Origin: Pseudomonas sp. REP124
GTDB taxonomy: Bacteria > Pseudomonadota > Gammaproteobacteria > Pseudomonadales > Pseudomonadaceae
Assembly: GCF_020164475.1 (NCBI RefSeq)
Contig: NZ_JAIQWX010000004.1
Span: 48,579 to 112,578, forward strand
Length of the DNA stretch: 64,000 bases
Direction: 5' to 3'
Of this stretch, positions 7,512 through 15,040 are shown piece after piece (position 1 is the stretch's first letter; each line of letters opens with the position of its first letter). The position numbers were made by a program, and so were the translations under genes. The notes below the pieces were generated by a model. The model searched no databases, had not been told where the DNA came from, and was given only the letters and a program-made list of their open reading frames with translations.

Positions 7512-8576
7512 GTGAATCTCGAAAAAGCAGATATGGCTACAACGATCGACCAACTCAGGCACATGGCCGCCAGCGTCCGTGCGGGCATGCTCGACCCCGG
7601 TCGCAGTACCCTCGTGGGTGATGAGCGCAATCCGCGGTTCGAACTGTTCCATGCCGCCAGTTCATTGTGTTCGCAGAAGGTTCGTACGGTGTTGCACGAG
7701 AAGCGTCTGTCCTGGCGTTCCAATGACATGGTCATCCTGTGTGCGATGGGGGCCGACGGCGTGATTGCGGCGGAGCACTACAATCCCGCCTACGTGCGTT
7801 TGCGCCTGATCGCCGGCAGAGAAATGGGGCAGGCGCTGGTCAGCGGCTACAGCGGGCGCACTTCCGTGGAGACCGAAGGTTTCGATCCCTGTGCAGTGCC
7901 GCTGCTGATCGATTATGAGGCCGGACGGGTCATCGCGGACTCCAAGCGCATCTGCTGTTATCTCGATGAAATATCCCGCGAGCCGGTGCAACTCTTGCCG
8001 GTGGTTGCCCAAGCCCGCGCCGAGGTGATGCGCCAGGTCAGCATCGTCGATCAATTGCCGAACGCCGCATTGCTCTATGGTTTTCATCCGGATGCCGATC
8101 GGCGGCCGGAAAGTCTCAAGTCGGTGATGGAAACGGTGTACGACTACAAGGTCACGGCCCTGCAGGCACTGGCTGCCAACAATGCCGGGGACGCCGAGTT
8201 GGTGGCCGCGTATCAGGCGAAGATCGCCAAGGAAAATGGAGGCAAAAGGGTATGCCATAACGCCGAATTCCAACGCGCTGCACGGCAGACGGCGAGCGAT
8301 CTATTGAGGGAACTGGATCGGTCTCTGAGTGGGCAATCGTTCCCATACCTGAATGGTCATGAGTTCTCGCTCGCTGACGTCGCCTGGGGCGTCAATCTGA
8401 TCCGAATGGCTTATCTGGGGCTGGCTTCACTCTGGAACGACTTGCCGAACGTCGAGCGGTATTTCGAGGCACTGACCGAGCGCCCTTCGTTGTGCCGTGA
8501 AGCCATCGGTGCGTCTATCGAATCACTGCCACCGTCCGACTATTTCGTCGGTCTGAAGGACTGTTCAATGAACTAG
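7512..8576 (+). CDS. LinD/PcpC-like reductive dehalogenase-type glutathione transferase
   Basis: A 354-residue GST, much longer than ordinary GSTs. It resembles LinD, the 2,5-dichlorohydroquinone reductive dechlorinase of lindane-degrading sphingomonads: NPRFELFHAASSLCSQKVRTVL with a Cys53-Ser54 pair at the thiol-activating position, NPAYVRLRLIAGREM, SVETEGFDPCAVPLLIDYEAGRVIADSKRICCYL and LLYGFHPDADRRPESL. LinD and PcpC use two glutathiones to remove halogen from halohydroquinones; whether this protein dehalogenates, isomerises or conjugates is unknown. The start is GTG at 7512, 8 bases after AGGAG; a GTG nine bases earlier overlaps that site. Its presence near a LinE-like gene suggests a shared pathway. 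Confidence 0.82.
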   Translation: MNLEKADMATTIDQLRHMAASVRAGMLDPGRSTLVGDERNPRFELFHAASSLCSQKVRTVLHEKRLSWRSNDMVILCAMGADGVIAAEHYNPAYVRLRLIAGREMGQALVSGYSGRTSVETEGFDPCAVPLLIDYEAGRVIADSKRICCYLDEISREPVQLLPVVAQARAEVMRQVSIVDQLPNAALLYGFHPDADRRPESLKSVMETVYDYKVTALQALAANNAGDAELVAAYQAKIAKENGGKRVCHNAEFQRAARQTASDLLRELDRSLSGQSFPYLNGHEFSLADVAWGVNLIRMAYLGLASLWNDLPNVERYFEALTERPSLCREAIGASIESLPPSDYFVGLKDCSMN

Positions 8577-8580
8577 TCCC

Positions 8581-8666
8581 GTAGGAGCAAGGCTTGCCCG
8601 CGAAGGCGGTGTGTCAGTATGGGGCCGCATGTGCCGCCCCCTTCGCGGGCAAGCCTCGCTCCTACG
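8581..8666. repeat. REP pair (GCAAGGCTTGCCCGCGAAGG type)
   Basis: Inverted pair GTAGGAGCAAGGCTTGCCCG ... CGGGCAAGCCTCGCTCCTAC directly after the LinD-like gene and before the convergent TDO-like gene; it probably also acts as a strong hairpin between the two transcripts. Confidence 0.88.
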
Positions 8667-8704
8667 TCAGGGTGGTGCGCGGATCACCCTGTAGAAGCGC
8701 GCTC

Positions 8705-9598
8705 TCAGTTCTTGTGCCTGGCCATGTGTGGGCACCCTGTCGGTGGGTTGCCGATGAAAGTCCTGGCCGACCAGAGTTCCGGGAACGGAATTTCGTCCAG
8801 GGTCGGCGCCAGCCAGGCGAGTCCCTCGGTGCCGAAGTACGCGGGGCGGGCACCGAAAGTCCGGCGCGTGGCCATCAAATGGCGGTATTTCCACTGACTG
8901 AACCCCTCGGCAATATCGGCAAGGGTTTCGCCGATCTGCTGGAGCTGGATGTTGATGTCAGGGCCGGCATAAATGTCCCGCCAGATTTTTTCGATCGCTT
9001 CGCTTGGCACATAGAGCGCGGTGAAATCGCGCTCGAGAGTCGCCTTGGGCACTTCCATGCCGATGCGGCTGAAATAGGCGAGCAGATCGTCGTAGAGGCT
9101 TGGCTCGGCCAGCGCCTGCTGGAGTTGTGCCAGGCGCTGCGGTTGCGGGGTGAAGTGCTGAAGGTGTTCGGCCTGCTTGATCCCCAGCAGATAAACCATG
9201 TGTCGATAGGTCCAGCCTTGCAGTGCAGTGTCCTGGCCATAGGTCGCCGCGGCCTTCGAGAGAATCGCCATCAGGTCGTTCGGCGTCATCCAGTCGATCG
9301 AGCGCCAATTGGCATCGAGCACCTCCTGGTGGGCCACCACCCGCAACAGCGTGCGGTAAGTCAGCGTCAGGTCATTTGCGCGCAATTGGCGTTGCGCCGT
9401 CTGCAACTCCTTGACGATGAGCATCCAGTAAAGTTCGGACACTTGCACGTGGGCGATCCAGGCGTGTTCACCCGGATGCTCGCTGACCGGCGTCTGCAAC
9501 GAATGCAGCACATCGGTCTGCATCCAGGCGCTGTAGGGCGTCTGGCCGGCGGGAGTGACGGTGGATTCGAGGCTCGCGGTATCGAGGATCTTGTTCAT
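8705..9598 (-). CDS. Tryptophan 2,3-dioxygenase-like haem protein
   Basis: A 297-residue all-helical protein of the TDO superfamily. The segment AWIAHVQVSELYWMLIVKEL aligns with the TDO distal segment (His50 at the distal-His position). GWTYRHMVYLLG aligns with the helix carrying the substrate-binding Arg, and WKYRHLMATRRTFGARPA carries the likely proximal haem ligand His240. The glycine-rich loop that closes over tryptophan in true TDOs is not preserved (AYFGTEGLAWL instead), so the substrate may be another aromatic or indole. It lies inside the hydroquinone cluster, divergent from a LysR gene that probably controls it. A family relation to TDO is solid; the reaction is inference. Confidence 0.78.
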   Translation of the reverse strand: MNKILDTASLESTVTPAGQTPYSAWMQTDVLHSLQTPVSEHPGEHAWIAHVQVSELYWMLIVKELQTAQRQLRANDLTLTYRTLLRVVAHQEVLDANWRSIDWMTPNDLMAILSKAAATYGQDTALQGWTYRHMVYLLGIKQAEHLQHFTPQPQRLAQLQQALAEPSLYDDLLAYFSRIGMEVPKATLERDFTALYVPSEAIEKIWRDIYAGPDINIQLQQIGETLADIAEGFSQWKYRHLMATRRTFGARPAYFGTEGLAWLAPTLDEIPFPELWSARTFIGNPPTGCPHMARHKN

Positions 9599-9916
9599 TA
9601 TTATTTTCCTGGTCGTGTTCGCAAATGCCAGTCAACTGGCGAGGATCAGGAAAATTCTAGGGTTGCGCACAGGGGCTGAGAAGTTGGTCAGGCTGCACGT
9701 TAAGTCCCGGAATGGCGAACGATACTGGCAAAAAGTACCCCTGAAAAACTGCCAGAATAACTGTCATTGTCGTCAGGTGCTCACAAACCTATGATCGGGC
9801 AGTGACGATTGCCGGGGCGCTATTTTTACGACAGACAGCGGCAAATATCGGGGATCGAATCTTCAGGCGACCGTCCTCGGTTTTTCTTCATCTTGATGCG
9901 GTGCAGGTAAGTCCGG
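9599..9916. promoter_or_regulatory. Divergent promoter region between TDO-like and LysR genes
   Basis: This 318-bp gap separates the divergent TDO-like and LysR genes and therefore must hold both promoters and, by analogy with most LysR divergons, the operator. I could not settle on one T-N11-A box. No other gene is seen in it. Confidence 0.5.
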
Positions 9917-10828
9917 ATGCTGGATTTGAAAGATGTCTTTTACTTCGTTCAGGTGGTCGATCGCGGTGGATTCACCGCAGCCGGCAATAGCCTGCGACTG
10001 CCCAAGTCGACGCTGAGCCATCGGGTTCACGAACTGGAAGCGTACCTTGGCGTGCGCCTGATCAACCGCACTTCGCGCCAGTTCGGCATGACCGATATCG
10101 GCTCCGAGTTCTATCAGTACGCTATCGCCATGCTCAACAGCGCGGACGTCGCCGAAGAGGCGGTGCGCCAGCGGCTGGCCGAACCCAGCGGAGTAGTGCG
10201 TATCACCACTGCGGTGGAAATCGCCCAGTTCGCCCTGCGCGACTTGCTGCCGACCTTTCTTACCCGTTACCCCAAAGTGCAGATCGTGGAAATTTCCACC
10301 GACCGCCTGGTGGATATCGTCGGCGAAGGGTTTGACCTGGCGATTCGCGGGCATATTTCGCCATTGCAGGATTCTTCCCTGGTACAACGCGCAATTGCCA
10401 GCGTGCCATGGTTCCTGTTTGCCGGGCCTGAGTACCTGGAGAAAGCGGGCGTACCGGCCGATCCGGAAGATCTGGCGCAGCACGCGACGATTTCGATCGT
10501 GCGGGGAGGGCCGTCGCAATGGCAGTTGCGGGGGCCCTCGGGTCAGGACACCAGCGTGCCGATCGCACCGCGCTTCCAGAGCAATGACATGATTTCCACC
10601 AAGGAAGCTGCCTGCGCGAACCTGGGGATCGCGGCGTTGCCGGGCTATATCTGCAAGGAAGAACTGAAGAACGGTACCCTGCGTCGGGTGCTACCGGGAT
10701 GGATGGTCGCCGACGCACGCATGACGGCGCTGATGCCCTATCGGACCGGGCTGCTTCCGGCGGTGCGGGCACTGATCGATTTTCTCGCCGTGGAGATCCC
10801 GAAAGTCACTACATTCGAGGACGAGTAA
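9917..10828 (+). CDS. LysR-family regulator of the hydroquinone cluster (probable)
   Basis: A 303-residue complete LysR protein. The winged HTH covers residues 1-60 (DLKDVFYFVQVVDRGGFTAA, then LPKSTLSHRVHELEAYLGVRL), and the effector domain resembles the CrgA-like subgroup (GVVRITTAVEIAQFALRDLLP, GFDLAIRG, SNDMISTKEAACANLGIAALP). In LysR systems of chloro-aromatic pathways (for example LinR and PcpR) a regulator of this kind sits within the gene cluster and is induced by a hydroquinone. Position between the TDO-like gene (divergent) and the amidase/dehydrogenase pair (convergent) suggests it regulates this island. Confidence 0.88.
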   Translation: MLDLKDVFYFVQVVDRGGFTAAGNSLRLPKSTLSHRVHELEAYLGVRLINRTSRQFGMTDIGSEFYQYAIAMLNSADVAEEAVRQRLAEPSGVVRITTAVEIAQFALRDLLPTFLTRYPKVQIVEISTDRLVDIVGEGFDLAIRGHISPLQDSSLVQRAIASVPWFLFAGPEYLEKAGVPADPEDLAQHATISIVRGGPSQWQLRGPSGQDTSVPIAPRFQSNDMISTKEAACANLGIAALPGYICKEELKNGTLRRVLPGWMVADARMTALMPYRTGLLPAVRALIDFLAVEIPKVTTFEDE

Positions 10829-10849
10829 GTCTTCTGACGATGCACACCC

Positions 10850-10940
10850 CGCGGGAGCGAGCTTGTTTGCGATGGCGAAGAGTCAGGCGACTTGGGCATT
10901 GAATGTGCCGGCCTCTTCCCGGGCAAGTCCGCTCCCGCAT
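10850..10940. repeat. Degenerate REP pair
   Basis: GCGGGAGCGAGCTTGTTTGCGATG and an inverted CCGGGCAAGTCCGCTCCCGC are decayed forms of the REP unit between the convergent LysR and amidase genes. Confidence 0.65.
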
Positions 10941-10946
10941 GGATTT

Positions 10947-12299
10947 TCAGCCGAAGCCAGCCAGCAAACGCTCCAACTTCATCGCCACCTGCAGCAGCCC
11001 ACCATCATTTCCGGGCCGCGCGACGATCTGTAATGCGGCAGGCAGGCGCTGGTCCGCGGAACGCAAGGGCAACGGAATCGAGATCGCCGGGAAACCGGCG
11101 AGGTTGAAGGGCGCGGTGTAGGTCATCAGCGCTTCACGAACGGTCCCTTGCCAATGACCGATGGTCAGGGTGGACTGTCCCACCAATGGCGCAGTACAGG
11201 GACAGGTTGCCAGCAGCAGATAGTCGACATCGGCCATGGCATGGGCGAGTTTTGCGGTGAACAGTCGGCGCACCTGCTGCGCGTTCAGGTAGTCGCTCAA
11301 TACCACATGCCTTGCCCGTTCCAGCCGCTCCACGGTCTCTGCGCCATAGTGTTGGCTGATGAAGCCCCAGTCATGGCGTGAAAAGTGCGTCACACCACCC
11401 TCGGTCAGAACGATCGTGGCGAATGCCTGAAACGTGCCTTGGAACAGCCCGGCGCTATCGACGTCGTCGCAGCTGTAGACCTCGCTCACTTGGCTCACGG
11501 CCTGCTCGAACGCCTGAGCCACTGCCGTGCTCAAGGGCACCGGATCGACCTGACGAATCAGGCCGAAACGCGGCGACACGCTTGCGCCGGCATCCGGCAA
11601 CGCGATGCCCAGCGCTTGCGCCAGCAACACGACGTCGGACACCCCGGCGCCGAGCAGACCCGGATGATCCAGACTCGGCGCCAGGGCAAAAATGCCCTGG
11701 GTGGGGAACGCGCCCCAGGTCGGTTTGAAGCCGGTCACACCGCACATCGCCGCGGGAATTCGTACGGAGCCACCGGTGTCGGTGCCAAGGCCCGCGGCGA
11801 TGGCACCGCAGGCAATCGCCGCAGCGGCACCGCCGCTCGAACCCCCGGGAATGCAGCGTGGATCGAGAGGGTTGAGCGTGTCGCCAAACGCGCGACTGGC
11901 GGTTGTGACTCCCCAGGCGAATTCATGGGTAGTGGTCTTGCCGATGATGATCGCGCCTTGCTCGACAAGTCTCTGCACGATCTGAGCGTTCTCTGAAGGC
12001 ACATGGCCGAGGTAGGCGGCTGACCCGTAACGGGTTTCCAGGTCCCGGGTATCGATCAGGTCCTTGACCCCGATCGGCAGGCCTTCCAGTGGCCTTTGGG
12101 TGCCGAGTGCAAAACACTGATCACTTCGCGCCGCGGCTTCCAGCGCCGAGTTTCGGGCGATGCTGGCGAACGCATTCACTGTCGGCTGGGTGGCCTGCGC
12201 GATGGCGATTGACTGCTCGATCAACGAGCTCGCCGTAATGTGCCGATCCTCCAGTGCGTCCGCGGCCTCGCGCAACCCGACAATACGAGCACTCACCAC
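10947..12299 (-). CDS. Amidase-signature hydrolase
   Basis: A 450-residue amidase-signature enzyme. Lys79 in GLPIGVKD, the cis-Ser in PGGSSGGAAAAIA (about 152-157) and nucleophile Ser178 in GTDTGGSVRIPAA form the Ser-cisSer-Lys triad. Family members hydrolyse linear amides, aryl amides and formamides. It starts with GTG at 12299 inside the last codons of the upstream dehydrogenase gene (overlap GTGGTGA), so the two are translationally coupled and should act together. In the island's context it may release an amine or formate from an amide produced by, for example, the TDO-like enzyme; that link is inference. GatA is excluded by the lack of GatB/GatC partners. Confidence 0.9.
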   Translation of the reverse strand: MVSARIVGLREAADALEDRHITASSLIEQSIAIAQATQPTVNAFASIARNSALEAAARSDQCFALGTQRPLEGLPIGVKDLIDTRDLETRYGSAAYLGHVPSENAQIVQRLVEQGAIIIGKTTTHEFAWGVTTASRAFGDTLNPLDPRCIPGGSSGGAAAAIACGAIAAGLGTDTGGSVRIPAAMCGVTGFKPTWGAFPTQGIFALAPSLDHPGLLGAGVSDVVLLAQALGIALPDAGASVSPRFGLIRQVDPVPLSTAVAQAFEQAVSQVSEVYSCDDVDSAGLFQGTFQAFATIVLTEGGVTHFSRHDWGFISQHYGAETVERLERARHVVLSDYLNAQQVRRLFTAKLAHAMADVDYLLLATCPCTAPLVGQSTLTIGHWQGTVREALMTYTAPFNLAGFPAISIPLPLRSADQRLPAALQIVARPGNDGGLLQVAMKLERLLAGFG

Positions 12300-13408
12300 A
12301 GGCGCTCCAGTAGCAGTTCAAGTTTCATCGACGCATTCGCGCCCAGATCATCGACTTCGTTCGGATAATTGGCTTTGAGCAACTGAGCGATCTTGCCCAG
12401 TTGTGATTTATCGATGTCGAAACTGCCGATGCGATTTGGCAGGCCAAGGCTGACCACCAGATTGTCGATTCGCTCGGCCAGTTGCTCGGCGGCTGAGCCG
12501 TTGGTTGCCGGTGAAAGAATGTCGAGCTTGTTGCCGTAGAACTCGGCACACGCACGAATGACCGGCGCCAGGGTGATGCAGGAAGTCATGCTGTGGGGCA
12601 GACCAAAGGTGCCGCCCAAAATATGTCCGATTCGATGGCTGAGCCCGTAAATCACTGACGCTGGTGAGAAGTAGCACTGCCACGCGGCCAGTTGCAGTTG
12701 CAGCAAGTCGTGGGAAGTGACCAGGCCATGGTCGATGGCGCGGCGGGTTTCGAGCGCTTGCGGCCAGCGCTCCAGAACAGTGAAGAAACGCTGCAAGCCA
12801 CTGGCCGACATGATCGCGTGTGGATGGTCAACGCGGACCTTGCGCATGCCTTCCACCGCGTGGTCCATGCCTTTGATCGCGGATGAAAGCAATAATGAAC
12901 GGGGTGTATCCAGCAACAGGATCGGATCGATCACTACCACTTTCGGCGTTGTTTCGCGAATGGCATAGCTGCGTTTGAATTTCACCTTGCCGCCGGTTTC
13001 GGTGATGCCGAAGTAATGCGAAAACTCCGAACCGGACAGGGTGGTCGGTAATGCCGCAATTGGCAGAAAACGGCCGGTTTGCTGAAAGTGCAGATAAGAC
13101 ACGGCCTTGGCTGCGTCGAGTACCGAGCCGCCACCCAAGGCAATGATCGACTTGGCGCCCAGACGCAGGCACGCCTCAAGGCCCAGTTGCACCGCCACAT
13201 CCGGAACATGCGCCGGCAACTCGGTGAAAACGCCCACACCTTGGCGAATGTGAGGTTGCAGGCTGGTCTCGTTCAAATGATTGAGCGGCGCGACGGTGAA
13301 AGTGATCGGACGCTCGATGCCATAGTCGCCAAAGCGGGAAACGGCGTCCGCCAGGATGTTCGAGCCCCAAAGCACCGCATCCTGAGGCAGGCAAGTCAGT
13401 TGATTCAT
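12293..13408 (-). CDS. Iron-containing alcohol dehydrogenase, maleylacetate-reductase-like
   Basis: A 371-residue group III (iron-type) alcohol dehydrogenase. The nucleotide site IALGGGSVLDAAKA is followed by LPTTLSGSEFSHYFGITETGGK and VVVIDPILLLDTP, then KGMDHAVEG and GLPHSMTS with potential metal-ligand histidines. The length (shorter than typical 385-400 aa alcohol dehydrogenases) and the GSEFS/ITE pattern recall maleylacetate reductases such as TfdF and LinF, which use NADH to make 3-oxoadipate after hydroquinone ring cleavage. That would complete the pathway begun by the LinE-like dioxygenase. Start at 13408 has AAGG upstream. It overlaps the amidase start by 7 bases, so the two form one operon. 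Confidence 0.8.
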   Translation of the reverse strand: MNQLTCLPQDAVLWGSNILADAVSRFGDYGIERPITFTVAPLNHLNETSLQPHIRQGVGVFTELPAHVPDVAVQLGLEACLRLGAKSIIALGGGSVLDAAKAVSYLHFQQTGRFLPIAALPTTLSGSEFSHYFGITETGGKVKFKRSYAIRETTPKVVVIDPILLLDTPRSLLLSSAIKGMDHAVEGMRKVRVDHPHAIMSASGLQRFFTVLERWPQALETRRAIDHGLVTSHDLLQLQLAAWQCYFSPASVIYGLSHRIGHILGGTFGLPHSMTSCITLAPVIRACAEFYGNKLDILSPATNGSAAEQLAERIDNLVVSLGLPNRIGSFDIDKSQLGKIAQLLKANYPNEVDDLGANASMKLELLLERLW

Positions 13409-13990
13409 TGTTATTGACCTTGGTGGTTGCTGAATACGCATCGAGGCTGACGTGTTGAGTCATCGGTCACAAGATTGAGGTACGGAACATAGCGTTCAGA
13501 GTTTTGGACGATCAGGTGTTTGATTGGTTTAATTCTGGCGGCCTGCCTTATGGGTTTTGCAAGTTTTAAAGAAATGCCTGTTTGGAAGTGAATGAATGCA
13601 CGGTTATTTCGCTAGTGAAGGTTTTACTTGTACGCAAAGTTCAGGGATTACGAACGCCTGGTTTTTTGTGTGTCGGATGTTCAAGGTTTTGCGTCAGGCT
13701 TGAATGGCTATCATGGTTCAAAAGCTATTGATTTTTCTGGTTTTATTTGAGTGTTTTCAGGCGTGGCATGTCTTTCTCTCAGCGTTTTCATGTCGATCTG
13801 CACGGTGTTGCACTTCGCTGGAAGAGATCTTTTTGGGTAGTGACATTCTTGTAGTTCAGTCTTATAAAAACTCTGGAAGTTTTCCTGGGGCTTTGTGCAA
13901 GTCTCTGTTCGTAAACGTTATCCAAATCGCCTTGATGTTGTCGCGGTACTTTGCCGTGCGCCCGAACAAAAATAATAAGAAGGCTTAAAC
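13409..13990. promoter_or_regulatory. AT-rich divergent intergenic region
   Basis: This 582-bp stretch lies between the divergent dehydrogenase-amidase operon and the outer-membrane protein gene. It is clearly richer in A and T than its surroundings, especially 13500-13950, typical of a regulated divergent promoter or of xenogeneic-silencer-type sequence. A 94-codon frame at 13704-13988 has no good start site and no family look, so I treat the region as non-coding. Confidence 0.5.
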
Positions 13991-14884
13991 ATGAATCGAA
14001 ACTCGTTGTTCAAACTCACCGGTTTTACCTGCGTGGCCATGAGTTGCGCTCTGGCGAATGCCAGCGAAGGTGGCGGTTCTTCATACCCTCTGGGCGCAGA
14101 AACCTACATGGCGGGTGCGATGCCACCGCCGGGTTTGTACGGTCAGGTATTTCTCAGCCATTACGAGGCCGATACCTTTCGCGGCAACGACGGTCGAGCG
14201 TTACCGATGGACTTCAACCTGCGGGCAGACTGTATCGCCGGTCGTCTGATCTGGGTGTCCGAGCAGAAGATTCTCGGCGGCCAATTGGGTTTTCACGTCA
14301 TTGCGCCGCTGGTGGATGTCAAAGTCAGCATCGATGATCAGTCGCAAAGCAAACGCGGATTGGGCGACATGATTTTCGCGCCGGCACTGGGTTACCACTA
14401 CAGCGAGAAAATGCACGCGATCTTTGCTGTCGATACCATCGCGCCCACCGGCAGATACGATCGCAATGATCTGGCCAACACCGGTCGCAACTACTGGGTG
14501 CTGCAACCTGTGGCGGCGCTGGCGTACATAGACCCCGATGGCCTGAACGTCGACGTCAAGACCATGTACGACTTCAACTTTGAAAACCCCGCCACGAACT
14601 ATCGCTCTGGCCAGGCCCTGCACATGGATTACTCCGTGGGTTGGGGGATGGGCAACGGCTGGGTGCTCGGTGTGGGTGGTTATACCCTGTGGCAAACCAC
14701 CGACGATCGCCAGGACGGCGAGCGGATAGAGGACAACAAGAGTCGCAGCCTTGCCATTGGTCCTTCGATTAAATACACCAGCAACCAGGGCTGGTTCCTT
14801 ACAGCCAAATGGCAAAACGAAACCCAGGTACGCAACCGTCCAGACGGAAACGCCTACTGGATCAAGCTGAGTATTCCTCTTTAA
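13991..14884 (+). CDS. Outer-membrane protein, phenol meta-pathway (MetA) family
   Basis: A 297-residue protein with a signal peptide (LTGFTCVAMSCALANA) and a beta-rich body that ends in an aromatic/hydrophobic strand, WIKLSIPL. The pattern EGGGSSYPLGAETYMAGAMPPPG, GLGDMIFAPALGYHYS and APTGRYDRNDLANTGRNYW is typical of the SphA/'phenol MetA degradation' outer-membrane family found beside aromatic catabolic genes. It would form a channel for entry of a hydrophobic aromatic. It is divergent from the maleylacetate-reductase-like gene, sharing the control region, which supports the catabolic reading of this island. RBS AAGG is 9 bases upstream. Confidence 0.85.
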   Translation: MNRNSLFKLTGFTCVAMSCALANASEGGGSSYPLGAETYMAGAMPPPGLYGQVFLSHYEADTFRGNDGRALPMDFNLRADCIAGRLIWVSEQKILGGQLGFHVIAPLVDVKVSIDDQSQSKRGLGDMIFAPALGYHYSEKMHAIFAVDTIAPTGRYDRNDLANTGRNYWVLQPVAALAYIDPDGLNVDVKTMYDFNFENPATNYRSGQALHMDYSVGWGMGNGWVLGVGGYTLWQTTDDRQDGERIEDNKSRSLAIGPSIKYTSNQGWFLTAKWQNETQVRNRPDGNAYWIKLSIPL

Positions 14885-14939
14885 GGATGGTTGATCAGGT
14901 GCTGCGGGGTGTCAGGCTGCCAACGTTATCCCGACGACC

Positions 14940-15031
14940 GTAGGAGCAAGGCTTGCCCGCGAAGGCGTTATGTCGGCCGACGTTGATGTTGGGTGTGCCG
15001 GCCTCTTCGCGGGCAAGCCTCGCTCCTACAG
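14940..15031. repeat. REP pair (GCAAGGCTTGCCCGCGAAGG type)
   Basis: Inverted pair GTAGGAGCAAGGCTTGCCCG ... CGGGCAAGCCTCGCTCCTAC between the convergent outer-membrane protein and TPR-regulator genes. Confidence 0.88.
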
Positions 15032-15040
15032 GGATCGGGG

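Noticed and set aside
13704..13988. 94-codon plus-strand frame in the AT-rich gap
   Set aside because: No convincing ribosome site, no family resemblance and compositional match to non-coding DNA; it directly abuts the promoter of the outer-membrane protein gene.
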